Assembly: GCA_017474705.1 (NCBI GenBank)
Contig: JAFVHC010000104.1
Coordinates: 1-10,915 of the forward strand
From: Bacillota bacterium
GTDB lineage: Bacteria > Bacillota > Clostridia > Lachnospirales > Bianqueaceae
Length of the DNA: 10,915 nucleotides
Reading direction: 5' to 3'
The notes below the pieces were generated by a model. That model was not told the origin of the DNA, did no database searches, and worked only from the letters and a program-made list of their open reading frames with translations. Positions 1-5,720 of the stretch are shown piece by piece (the stretch's first letter is position 1; each line of letters opens with the position of its first letter). A program made the position numbers and the translations under genes.

Positions 1-516
1 ACCTTTGGCCCGTACGTCCTGGTACTGTTCTACGGTGCCAGCGCCATGACGATCAGCATCCTGTTCGCGATCTCTTCGATCTGCACTTTCCTGTTGGCAC
101 CGGTCGTGGGCAGGATCATCGACAAACTCGGCTACAAGATCGTCATGATCACGGACACGTTGATCCTGGTGATCGTCTGTTTCTGCTATGGTTTCGCGCA
201 CCATATCTTCCCCATGCAGACCGCGTTCATCGTCTGCTGCGTCAACTATATCCTGGATTCGATCATCTCTCTGGCATCCATGGCGTCCAACGTCTATGTG
301 CAGGATCTGTCCGACAATCAGGATGAAATGCGGGCGACGATCTCGACCGGTGTTTCCGTTAACCATCTGATCACGATCCTCATTGCTTTGTTCGGCGGTT
401 GGATCTGGCAGATGCTGGGCATCGAGACGCTGTTCGTGCTTTCGGCTGTCCTTGGCTTGTGCAACAGCGCCTACGCGGCTACGATCAAAACGGTCAAAAC
501 AAAAAAGCTCCCGTAA
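1..516 (+). CDS. MFS transporter, C-terminal part (5' end outside window)
   Basis: The frame is open from base 1 to a TAA at 514-516 and encodes 171 residues, so the true start lies upstream of the window. The first internal ATG, at 46, is not preceded by a ribosome site and falls in the middle of a hydrophobic segment. The protein is a series of hydrophobic helices separated by short charged loops. One loop reads GRIIDKLGYK, which resembles the motif A loop of the major facilitator superfamily as it occurs between helices 8 and 9 of the second half. About four to five membrane helices are visible, followed by a short basic tail ending in KTKKLP. It is therefore the C-terminal half of an inner-membrane secondary transporter. 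The substrate cannot be read from this part. The stop codon lies inside the loop of the terminator hairpin, and the gene converges with the hydrolase gene on the other strand. Confidence 0.75.
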   Translation, partial: TFGPYVLVLFYGASAMTISILFAISSICTFLLAPVVGRIIDKLGYKIVMITDTLILVIVCFCYGFAHHIFPMQTAFIVCCVNYILDSIISLASMASNVYVQDLSDNQDEMRATISTGVSVNHLITILIALFGGWIWQMLGIETLFVLSAVLGLCNSAYAATIKTVKTKKLP

Positions 517-530
517 TGGGAGCTCTTTTT
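506..530. terminator. Bidirectional rho-independent terminator
   Basis: A perfect 7-bp stem (AGCTCCC at 506-512 with GGGAGCT at 518-524) encloses a 5-base loop. On the + strand it is followed by CTTTTT. On the - strand the complement of the A-run at 501-506 supplies six T residues. It therefore can terminate both the MFS gene and the convergent hydrolase gene. The MFS stop codon lies within the loop. Confidence 0.8.
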
Positions 531-533
531 GTA

Positions 534-1589
534 TCAGCCTTTTCTTTGTTCGGTGAGCCAGCTCATGATGCCATATTCGTCGTGGTAGGTGGGGACCCAG
601 GACATGTGGTTCTGACCGACCAGCACCCGCATGGGCACATCCGGATCGGTGGCGATCCCATATTTCTCCAGATCTTCCGGCGCGTACAGTGTCAGATGGA
701 CATCCTTGTTGCCGGCATCTTTCAGTGCCAGCACGCCGTCGACGATATATTTGTGGCGGTACAGAGTATGATCCACATAGGCGGTGGCGATCCAGAGTTT
801 TTCATGGACCAGACCTTTCAATATACCGAAGGTTTCCGGTGTCATGGAGGGGCAGACCGGCACGGCCGCCGCGAAGAGGCCGGCACCGACGCTCATGGCC
901 CGGAGCGTACCTGCGCCGCCCATGGACATGCCTGTCACATAAATACGCTGCGGATCGACCTGGCCTTTGTCGATCATGGACCGGATCAGATCGCAGATCT
1001 CGGCCAGATATTTGCGGTGCCACCCATATTCATCCGTCTGGTCGGAATGGGCGAAATCCATTTTGCCGACGCGCTTGAACATCTGACTCAGATCCTCCGG
1101 CTGAGGTGCCTGCGGCGCCATGATATAAAAATCAGGATATTTCTGAGCGAAGGAGATGCAGCCGTAATCGGCCGCGATATGTGTGATGAGATCGGTCCCG
1201 CCGTTGCCGCCGCCGTGCAGGAAAAGGAGCAGCGGACGAGGTCCCTTGGCCTGCGGTGTGTACAGACGGTAGATGATATTGCCGTCTTTTTTCTTGTCAA
1301 AGACTTCCAACCCTTCGCAGCGCTCTTCATCCATGTCCTTACGGGTGTAAGTATCATCGCCGATCGTCAGTGTCCAGGGCTGTTTATAGCTGAAATCTTC
1401 TGCAGCGACAAGGACTTTTCCATCCTTCATCTCAACGGAGCGGATCGGCACCTCGACAGGGGTATCCTTGCTCCAGGGAAGATAGGAAAGATGGACGGCG
1501 GAACGTTCGACCGCCTCATGTTTGATCTCGAAACCGGTACCGGTCCAACCATTGTCCGGTACATAGGAGAAAGCAATATTCTTAGCCAT
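534..1589 (-). CDS. Alpha/beta-hydrolase, esterase/peptidase of PHB-depolymerase or prolyl-oligopeptidase type
   Basis: The product has 351 residues. The ATG is preceded on the - strand by GAAGGGAG at a suitable distance. Residues 115-345 form an alpha/beta-hydrolase core: strand plus oxyanion motif HGGGNGG (125-131), nucleophile elbow GMSMGG (220-225, Ser222), a likely acid at Asp273 and a likely catalytic His328 in NHMSW. This pattern is typical of secreted or cytosolic carboxylesterases and peptidases annotated as PHB depolymerase, feruloyl-esterase-like or prolyl oligopeptidase family. The N-terminal 100 residues are probably a beta-rich accessory domain. I see no signal peptide, so the enzyme is probably cytosolic. 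The substrate is unknown. It starts 17 bases after the TPR gene stops, so the two are probably cotranscribed, and it ends at the bidirectional terminator. Confidence 0.82.
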   Translation of the reverse strand: MAKNIAFSYVPDNGWTGTGFEIKHEAVERSAVHLSYLPWSKDTPVEVPIRSVEMKDGKVLVAAEDFSYKQPWTLTIGDDTYTRKDMDEERCEGLEVFDKKKDGNIIYRLYTPQAKGPRPLLLFLHGGGNGGTDLITHIAADYGCISFAQKYPDFYIMAPQAPQPEDLSQMFKRVGKMDFAHSDQTDEYGWHRKYLAEICDLIRSMIDKGQVDPQRIYVTGMSMGGAGTLRAMSVGAGLFAAAVPVCPSMTPETFGILKGLVHEKLWIATAYVDHTLYRHKYIVDGVLALKDAGNKDVHLTLYAPEDLEKYGIATDPDVPMRVLVGQNHMSWVPTYHDEYGIMSWLTEQRKG

Positions 1590-1606
1590 ATGATCTGCTC
1601 CCTTCT

Positions 1607-2446
1607 TTACTGGTCCATATATTCGTTATACTTCGCATCGACGACTTCGCGTTCGATCGTGTTCATGCCCGTGATCTTGCTCTTGTGCGCGGCAGAAAAG
1701 AAGTTCAGGGCGGATTCATAGTCGCCTTCCTGTTCGTAGATCAAGCCGAGGTAATACTTGCTGTCGGCCATGGTCTCTTTCAGATCCAGGGCTTTGAGCA
1801 GAAGCTCTTTGGCGTCGTCATAACGCCCCTGACGGAACGCGATCTGTCCCAGATTGTCATAGGCAGGACCGTGCGCCTCATTCTCATCCAGCGCCTTGTT
1901 CGTGAATTCTTCGGCCTTTTCGTACTCTCCGGCTTCGATGTAGAAGTAACCAAGGGTGGTATAGAAATCCAGACTGAAGAATTCATAATCTTTCAGCATG
2001 GTCTCCATGACGGCGATCGCATCATCCAGACGGCCGCATTTCCACAGGGCGATGGCGTAATCCTGGCGAGCATACTTGGTCATCATAGAATCCGGCTTGG
2101 TCACGGTGAGCGTGTATTCGAAGACCTCACGGGCTTTCTCATATTCACGGGCGTCACGGATCAGGTACAGACCATAGGAGATCAGACCGTACAGATTCTT
2201 GCTGTTATGCTCATAAGCGTAACGGTACAGGGGAATGGCTGCTTTGGGTTTGCGCAGGAACGCTTCGATGAAGTAGCCGGTCATGCCGATGGAAGAGGGC
2301 AGATGGATGAAGTACATGAGGATGCCGTAGGCGGCCAGAAACGCCGGGAAGACCCAGAAGGGCAGTTTGAGGACGATGATGGCAACGAGCGCCAGCAGCG
2401 TGACGATCAGATGGGGATGGCTTTTGATGAAGTCTTGCAGTTTCAA
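1607..2446 (-). CDS. Membrane-anchored tetratricopeptide-repeat protein
   Basis: The product has 279 residues. The start codon is TTG, chosen because AGGAGG lies 8 bases upstream and no in-frame ATG fits as well. Residues 12-29 and about 31-47 are two hydrophobic segments, probably a hairpin in the membrane. The rest is helical and carries TPR-like units, clearest at about 163-190 (YTTLGYFYIEAGEYEKAEEF), 197-222 (DNLGQIAFRQGRYDDAKELL) and 230-256 (KYYLGLIYEQEGDYESALNF), with weaker units before these. TPR arrays bind protein partners, so this is likely a membrane-tethered scaffold. The partner is unknown. It is the first gene of a two-gene operon with the hydrolase. Confidence 0.8.
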   Translation of the reverse strand: MKLQDFIKSHPHLIVTLLALVAIIVLKLPFWVFPAFLAAYGILMYFIHLPSSIGMTGYFIEAFLRKPKAAIPLYRYAYEHNSKNLYGLISYGLYLIRDAREYEKAREVFEYTLTVTKPDSMMTKYARQDYAIALWKCGRLDDAIAVMETMLKDYEFFSLDFYTTLGYFYIEAGEYEKAEEFTNKALDENEAHGPAYDNLGQIAFRQGRYDDAKELLLKALDLKETMADSKYYLGLIYEQEGDYESALNFFSAAHKSKITGMNTIEREVVDAKYNEYMDQ

Positions 2447-2454
2447 AAGAAGGA

Positions 2455-2460
2455 CCTCCT
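2455..2460 (-). promoter_or_regulatory. Ribosome binding site that decides the TTG start of the TPR gene
   Basis: The - strand reads AGGAGG followed by 8 bases and then TTG. This consensus site supports the TTG at 2444-2446 as the true start of the TPR protein. Confidence 0.75.
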
Positions 2461-2484
2461 GTTCTTAAAAACAATGCTTTTGTC

Positions 2485-2513
2485 ATGTTATCATAAATGC
2501 CGCAGAGCTTCAA
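2485..2513 (-). promoter_or_regulatory. Probable promoter of the TPR-hydrolase operon
   Basis: Read on the - strand, TTGAAG (2513-2508) is separated by 17 bases from TAACAT (2490-2485). The -10 box is preceded by TG one base away (TGaTAACAT), making an extended -10. Each hexamer matches the sigma-A consensus at four of six positions. The predicted leader is about 30 bases and includes the strong ribosome site. Confidence 0.5.
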
Positions 2514-2563
2514 TAATTTTTGGAAAAACTGCCAAAAAAACAGGTGCAAGGAAGACGGATATT

Positions 2564-2572
2564 TGCTATAAT
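2564..2572 (+). promoter_or_regulatory. Probable extended -10 promoter of the regulatory cassette
   Basis: TGcTATAAT is a perfect -10 hexamer (2567-2572) with an extended TG. The -35 region (GTGCAA at 2544-2549, spacer 17) is a poor match, which is common for extended -10 promoters. Transcription would start near 2579, giving a leader of about 27 bases before the first ATG at 2606. It lies back to back with the promoter of the TPR operon. Confidence 0.6.
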
Positions 2573-2605
2573 GAAACCAATTCCTATACTTATGAGGTGA
2601 TCATC

Positions 2606-2962
2606 ATGAAAGCTAGTGAAATCATCAGCATCCTGGATGCCAAAGTCTTCAACGAGATCGATGAAGACCTGGAGATCGACAGCGGTTGCGGCTGTGATCT
2701 GATGAGCGATGTGCTCGCGTTCAACCACAACAACAACGTGCTTTTGACCGGGGCCGTCAACCCGCAGATGATCCGCACCTGCGAGGTGGTCGATACCCGG
2801 CTCGTCGTGCTGGTCCGCGACAAGCAGCCTTCCCAGGAGATCATCGACCTGGCGACTGACGCGGAGATCCTTCTGCTCGGCACCCACTATTCCATGTTCG
2901 AAGCCTGCGGCCATCTGTATGATGCCGGCCTGCGCGGAGAGGAGATCCAGAATGACTTTTGA
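2606..2962 (+). CDS. DRTGG-like domain protein 1 (cysteine-rich copy)
   Basis: The product has 118 residues. The ATG at 2606 follows GAGGTGA at 2594-2600; the frame stays open far upstream but without gene-like signals. The sequence aligns without large gaps to the product of the gene at 4702 in the same cassette. Both share an N-terminal segment of about 23 residues, then the core D-L-(M/L)-S at 31-34, hydrophobic beta strands, and an E/D-rich helix leading to a final AGL or LGL. I therefore place it in the DRTGG-like family, often annotated as serine-kinase-related but without a kinase motif. Such small proteins are found in hydrogenase gene clusters of Clostridia and Thermotoga; their biochemical role is not known to me. 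This copy has cysteines 28, 30, 59 and 101, which could bind metal or respond to redox. It overlaps the next gene by 11 bases. Confidence 0.72.
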   Translation: MKASEIISILDAKVFNEIDEDLEIDSGCGCDLMSDVLAFNHNNNVLLTGAVNPQMIRTCEVVDTRLVVLVRDKQPSQEIIDLATDAEILLLGTHYSMFEACGHLYDAGLRGEEIQNDF

Positions 2963-3365
2963 TTATATCGTAGATCCTTCCGAGCCTGAGCGTGCCGGAC
3001 GCGCGTCCACAAAGTTCAAAGGCGTCCTTAAGGAACTCGGTGTATCGCCTAAAGTCATCCGCGCGCTGTCCATCGCCATGTATGAAGGCGAGATCAATAT
3101 GGTCATCCACGCGAACGGCGGCAACATCCATTGCGAGGTCGATGCGGACAAGATCCGGGTCATCATGAAGGATTCCGGCCCCGGCATCCCGGAACTGGAC
3201 AAAGCCATGAAACCGGGCTGGTCTACAGCATCCACCCAGGCGCGCGAACTTGGCTTCGGCGCAGGCATGGGGCTGCCCAACATCAAGAAGTGGAGCGATA
3301 ATCTTGTGGTCGAGACCGAAGTAGGTGTCGGCACCACTTTGACTATGGAATTCAATCTGACATAA
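2952..3365 (+). CDS. Small GHKL ATPase of anti-sigma-factor (RsbW-like) type
   Basis: The product has 137 residues. The ATG at 2952 is chosen over one at 2919 because AGGAG lies 7 bases upstream of it and the extra residues of the longer form have no conserved look. The ATP-binding fold is complete: N-box around Glu47, Asn49 and Asn55 (EGEINMVIHAN), G1 box DSGPGIP (74-80), glycine-rich lid GFGAGMGLPN (101-110) and G3 box GVGTT (125-129). There is no transmembrane part, sensor domain or phospho-acceptor histidine domain, so it is not a classical histidine kinase. RsbW/SpoIIAB-type proteins of this size phosphorylate serine on a partner or sequester a sigma factor. No such partner is visible here. 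It overlaps the DRTGG-like gene and is followed after 21 bases by the hydrogenase-like gene. Confidence 0.82.
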   Translation: MTFDYIVDPSEPERAGRASTKFKGVLKELGVSPKVIRALSIAMYEGEINMVIHANGGNIHCEVDADKIRVIMKDSGPGIPELDKAMKPGWSTASTQARELGFGAGMGLPNIKKWSDNLVVETEVGVGTTLTMEFNLT

Positions 3366-3386
3366 CCTTTGATACGGAGGTCCATT

Positions 3387-4682
3387 ATGGGATTTACTTC
3401 TGTAAGCCTGCTGAAGGACCGGTGTGTCGGCTGTACCACCTGTGTGCAGCGATGTCCCACCGAGGCGATCCGTGTCCGGGGCGGCCGTGCGCATATCCTC
3501 ACCGATTATTGTATCGACTGCGGTATGTGCATGCGCGTCTGCAAACACGGAGCCAAAGTATCCGAAACGGCTTCTCTGGATGAGATCCTTTCCAGTGATT
3601 ATAAATTGAAGGTGGCGCTGCCGCCGCCTTCCATGTACAGCCAGTTCGAGGAGAACCGCAACATCAACCGGCTGCTGACAGCGCTCAAAATGATCGGTTT
3701 CGATGAGGTCTACGGTGTAGCCCGCGGAGCCGAAGTCATCACGCGGGAGACCATCCGGTTCATTGAAGAGAACCCGCCTGTCAACGGGCCGTGGATCTCG
3801 TCCGCGTGCCCCGCGGTCGTACGGCTCATCGCGACACGGTTCCCGTCTTTGATCGACAATATCCTGCCGCTCATATCTCCCATGGAGACGGCGGCGCGCA
3901 TGGCCCGGTCCTATTTCATCTCGCAGGGTTATAAGGATGAGGAGATCGGCATCTTCTTCATCACTCCGTGTCCGGCGAAGACCACCGAAGTCCTGTATCC
4001 GCGCATGGTGGAAAAGTCCGCCGTCACCAATACGGTGTCCATGCAGGAAGTCTATTTCAAGATCCGCCCGTTCATCCACAAGATGGAAGATGGGGAGATC
4101 CAGACGCTGCAGCTGGAAAGCATGGAGGGCGTCTCCTGGGCCCATATCGGCGGCGAGAGCCAGGGCCTGCACATACCCGACTGCCTCGCGGTCGATGGGA
4201 TCGACAATGTCATCAAGGTGCTCGACGATCTGGAAAACGGCAAGATCGAACAGATCGATTTTCTGGAAGCCAATGCCTGCACGGGCGGCTGCCTGGGCGG
4301 CCCGCTGCAGATCGAGAATCCTTTCAACGCCTACACCCGCATGAAGAAGGTGCTGCGGCGCAACGAGCACCCGAGCTTCCGCGAGGAAGTACTGCACGCA
4401 GATTACTCCGGCATCTCCGTAGCGGCGGAGAAGGAACTGGAAGAAGCGCCGGCCTTCAAACTGAGCGCGGATTTCCAGGAAGCATTGCGCATGATGCAGC
4501 AGCGTGACGAGCTGTTCGAGCGCCTGCCGCATCTGGATTGCGGTGCCTGCGGAGCACCGAACTGCTATGCTTTCGCGCAGGACGTGGTCCGCGGAAAACT
4601 TGTAGAGGAAGACTGCATCATCATGCTCAAAGATACGCTCCGTTATCAGAAGCGAGAAGCGGAGCAGGACAACCAAGAGTGA
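3387..4682 (+). CDS. [FeFe]-hydrogenase-like iron-sulfur protein, probable redox or H2 sensor
   Basis: The product has 431 residues. ATG 3387 follows ACGGAGG at 3374-3380; a TTG at 3369 is rejected. Residues 10-55 form a two-cluster ferredoxin domain (Cys13, 16, 19, 23 and Cys42, 45, 48, 52). Residues about 75-315 match the H-cluster domain of [FeFe]-hydrogenase: L1 is SSACP (Cys141), L2 is TPCPAK (Cys195, Lys198, and Glu201), L3 is ACTGGC (Cys298, Cys302). All four cysteines expected for the H-cluster are present. The residue that is the proton-shuttle cysteine in catalytic enzymes is Ala140, and the two methionines beside the active site are Thr193 and Asn296. The C-terminus holds a further [4Fe-4S] motif, CX2CX4CX16C (Cys385, 388, 393, 410). 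Sensory group C [FeFe]-hydrogenases also lack the shuttle cysteine, but the usual PAS domain is missing here. I infer a non-turnover sensor or electron relay that reports to the neighbouring ATPases. Confidence 0.82.
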   Translation: MGFTSVSLLKDRCVGCTTCVQRCPTEAIRVRGGRAHILTDYCIDCGMCMRVCKHGAKVSETASLDEILSSDYKLKVALPPPSMYSQFEENRNINRLLTALKMIGFDEVYGVARGAEVITRETIRFIEENPPVNGPWISSACPAVVRLIATRFPSLIDNILPLISPMETAARMARSYFISQGYKDEEIGIFFITPCPAKTTEVLYPRMVEKSAVTNTVSMQEVYFKIRPFIHKMEDGEIQTLQLESMEGVSWAHIGGESQGLHIPDCLAVDGIDNVIKVLDDLENGKIEQIDFLEANACTGGCLGGPLQIENPFNAYTRMKKVLRRNEHPSFREEVLHADYSGISVAAEKELEEAPAFKLSADFQEALRMMQQRDELFERLPHLDCGACGAPNCYAFAQDVVRGKLVEEDCIIMLKDTLRYQKREAEQDNQE

Positions 4683-4701
4683 TATCCAAGGAGGTAAGAC
4701 T

Positions 4702-5031
4702 ATGACAGTACGTGATCTTCTGGCAGTAAGCGATTTTAAAGTGGCGGTCGAGGGCGATCTGGATCTGCCGGTTTCCTGCGGCTATATGGGCGACCTTTTG
4801 AGTGTCGTCATGGGATACGCTGAGGAGGAGTCTGCGTGGATCACCATCCAGAGCCACGTCAATATCGTTGCCGTAGCTACCCTGCGCGGCGTGTCCGCCA
4901 TCATCATCGCCCATGGCTTCGAGGCGGATGAGGATACCATCGAGACGGCTAAAGAGGAGAACATCACCATCCTTACGACGGAACTGAACCCCTTCGACGC
5001 TGCCAAGAAGCTGGTGGAGCTCGGCCTATGA
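4702..5031 (+). CDS. DRTGG-like domain protein 2
   Basis: The product has 109 residues. The ATG follows AAGGAGGT (4688-4695), 19 bases after the stop of the hydrogenase-like gene. It is a single alpha/beta domain: core around DLLS (31-34), strands WITIQSHVNIVAVA (46-59) and VSAIIIAHG (64-72), then helix and strand NITILTTE (87-94). This is the typical form of the small DRTGG-domain proteins that accompany hydrogenase regulators in Clostridia. It is a paralogue of the product of the gene at 2606 but keeps only Cys26. DRTGG domains occur elsewhere as parts of phosphotransacetylase and CBS proteins, where they may bind ligands. What this protein binds is unknown. Its stop codon overlaps the start of the next gene (ATGA), which suggests translational coupling with the second ATPase. 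Confidence 0.8.
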   Translation: MTVRDLLAVSDFKVAVEGDLDLPVSCGYMGDLLSVVMGYAEEESAWITIQSHVNIVAVATLRGVSAIIIAHGFEADEDTIETAKEENITILTTELNPFDAAKKLVELGL

Positions 5032-5618
5032 TGAAGGAGCTGGCCCTCCACGTGCTCGACATTGCTGAAAACAGCGTGCGCGGAGAGGCAAAAACGATCG
5101 ATATCATCATCGAAGAGGATCTGGAGCAGGATCGGTTCGTGCTGGATATCATCGACGACGGCAAAGGGATCCCGGAGGAGATGCTCAAGACCATCCGCAA
5201 CCCCTTCACGACCACGCGGACGCACCGCAAGGTAGGTATGGGCATCCCGTTCCTGAACGACACCTGCATGATGTGCGGCGGGAAGCTTACCATCGACAGT
5301 ACGGTAGGCGTCGGGACGAAGGTCCATGCGGAAATGGAGCACAGGAACATAGACAGACCGCCGCTGGGCGATATCGCCTCCACGCTGGTCAATCTGTTCT
5401 CTTCCTATCCGGACATCTGCTTCCGTTATCAGCATTCGTATAAGGAAGCCGGCTGGCCGGAAGCACAGGTATTTACGCTTTCTACCGAGGAACTCAACGA
5501 GATCCTGGATGGCATGCCGCTGTCCACTCCGTCTGTCTATCTTTGGGTGCGGGATTTCCTCCGGGATTCCATCGCGGCACTGAAAGATCCGGACGCAGAA
5601 AGTGATGAGGAATCATAA
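5028..5618 (+). CDS. GHKL ATPase, histidine-kinase-like without phospho-acceptor domain
   Basis: The product has 196 residues. The start ATG overlaps the previous stop by four bases and is preceded by GGAG at 5016-5019. The ATP-binding domain comes first, immediately at the N-terminus: N-box with Glu14 and Asn15 (DIAENSV), G1 box DDGKGIP (43-49), FTTTR (60-64), lid VGMGIPF (69-75) and G3 box GVGTK (94-98). The last 90 residues form a separate region of unclear fold containing YLWVRDFLRDSI near the end. There is no sensor domain, no dimerisation helix pair and no obvious H-box; His8 in LALHVLDIAEN is the only histidine near the N-box. It belongs to the ATP-binding proteins found in HydABC clusters and annotated as histidine kinases. 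Its phosphorylation target, if any, is not in this window. Confidence 0.8.
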   Translation: MMKELALHVLDIAENSVRGEAKTIDIIIEEDLEQDRFVLDIIDDGKGIPEEMLKTIRNPFTTTRTHRKVGMGIPFLNDTCMMCGGKLTIDSTVGVGTKVHAEMEHRNIDRPPLGDIASTLVNLFSSYPDICFRYQHSYKEAGWPEAQVFTLSTEELNEILDGMPLSTPSVYLWVRDFLRDSIAALKDPDAESDEES

Positions 5619-5625
5619 AAATCTG

Positions 5626-5654
5626 TTTACATTTTATCAGTCCTCTGCTATACT
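5626..5654 (+). promoter_or_regulatory. Strong promoter of the PHP gene
   Basis: TTTACA (5626-5631), a 17-base spacer and TATACT (5649-5654), with TG one base before the -10 box, match a sigma-A promoter with an extended -10. Transcription would start near 5661, leaving a leader of about 60 bases before the ATG at 5721. No terminator separates it from the upstream cassette, so it may add to read-through. Confidence 0.68.
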
Positions 5655-5666
5655 TGTTACGATATA

Positions 5667-5683
5667 GTGCCTGTTTCAGACAC
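5667..5683. promoter_or_regulatory. Operator-like dyad in the PHP leader
   Basis: GTGcCTGtttCAGaCAC is a 17-base dyad with two 3-bp half-arms on each side and a single mismatched pair. It begins about six bases after the predicted transcription start, where a repressor could block elongation. It could instead form a weak hairpin in the mRNA. The regulator is unknown. Confidence 0.35.
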
Positions 5684-5705
5684 GAGTATAACGCGGACGG
5701 AATGC

Positions 5706-5713
5706 GGGAGGAG
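5706..5713 (+). promoter_or_regulatory. Ribosome binding site that decides the PHP start
   Basis: GGGAGGAG ends 7 bases before ATG 5721. This excludes the in-frame GTG at 5667, which has no ribosome site and would lie in the dyad just after the predicted transcription start. Confidence 0.7.
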
Positions 5714-5720
5714 CCCCTCT

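Noticed and set aside
399..1721. Open frame of 440 codons on the + strand across the terminator and the hydrolase gene
   Set aside because: It crosses a strong terminator, overlaps three genes in other frames and shows no protein-like pattern, while the - strand hydrolase has clear catalytic motifs.
2563..2590. Second promoter TTGCTA-N16-TATACT upstream of the first DRTGG-like gene
   Set aside because: It would start transcription inside the ribosome site at 2594-2600, and the TGcTATAAT element just upstream is better.
2841..4676. Long open frame of 611 codons on the - strand opposite the regulatory cassette
   Set aside because: It mirrors three well-supported + strand genes, has no ribosome site or recognisable domain, and arises from the GC-rich codon pattern of those genes.
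5655..5672. Possible Rex operator at TTGTTA after the PHP promoter
   Set aside because: Only one half site is present; the expected second half does not match.
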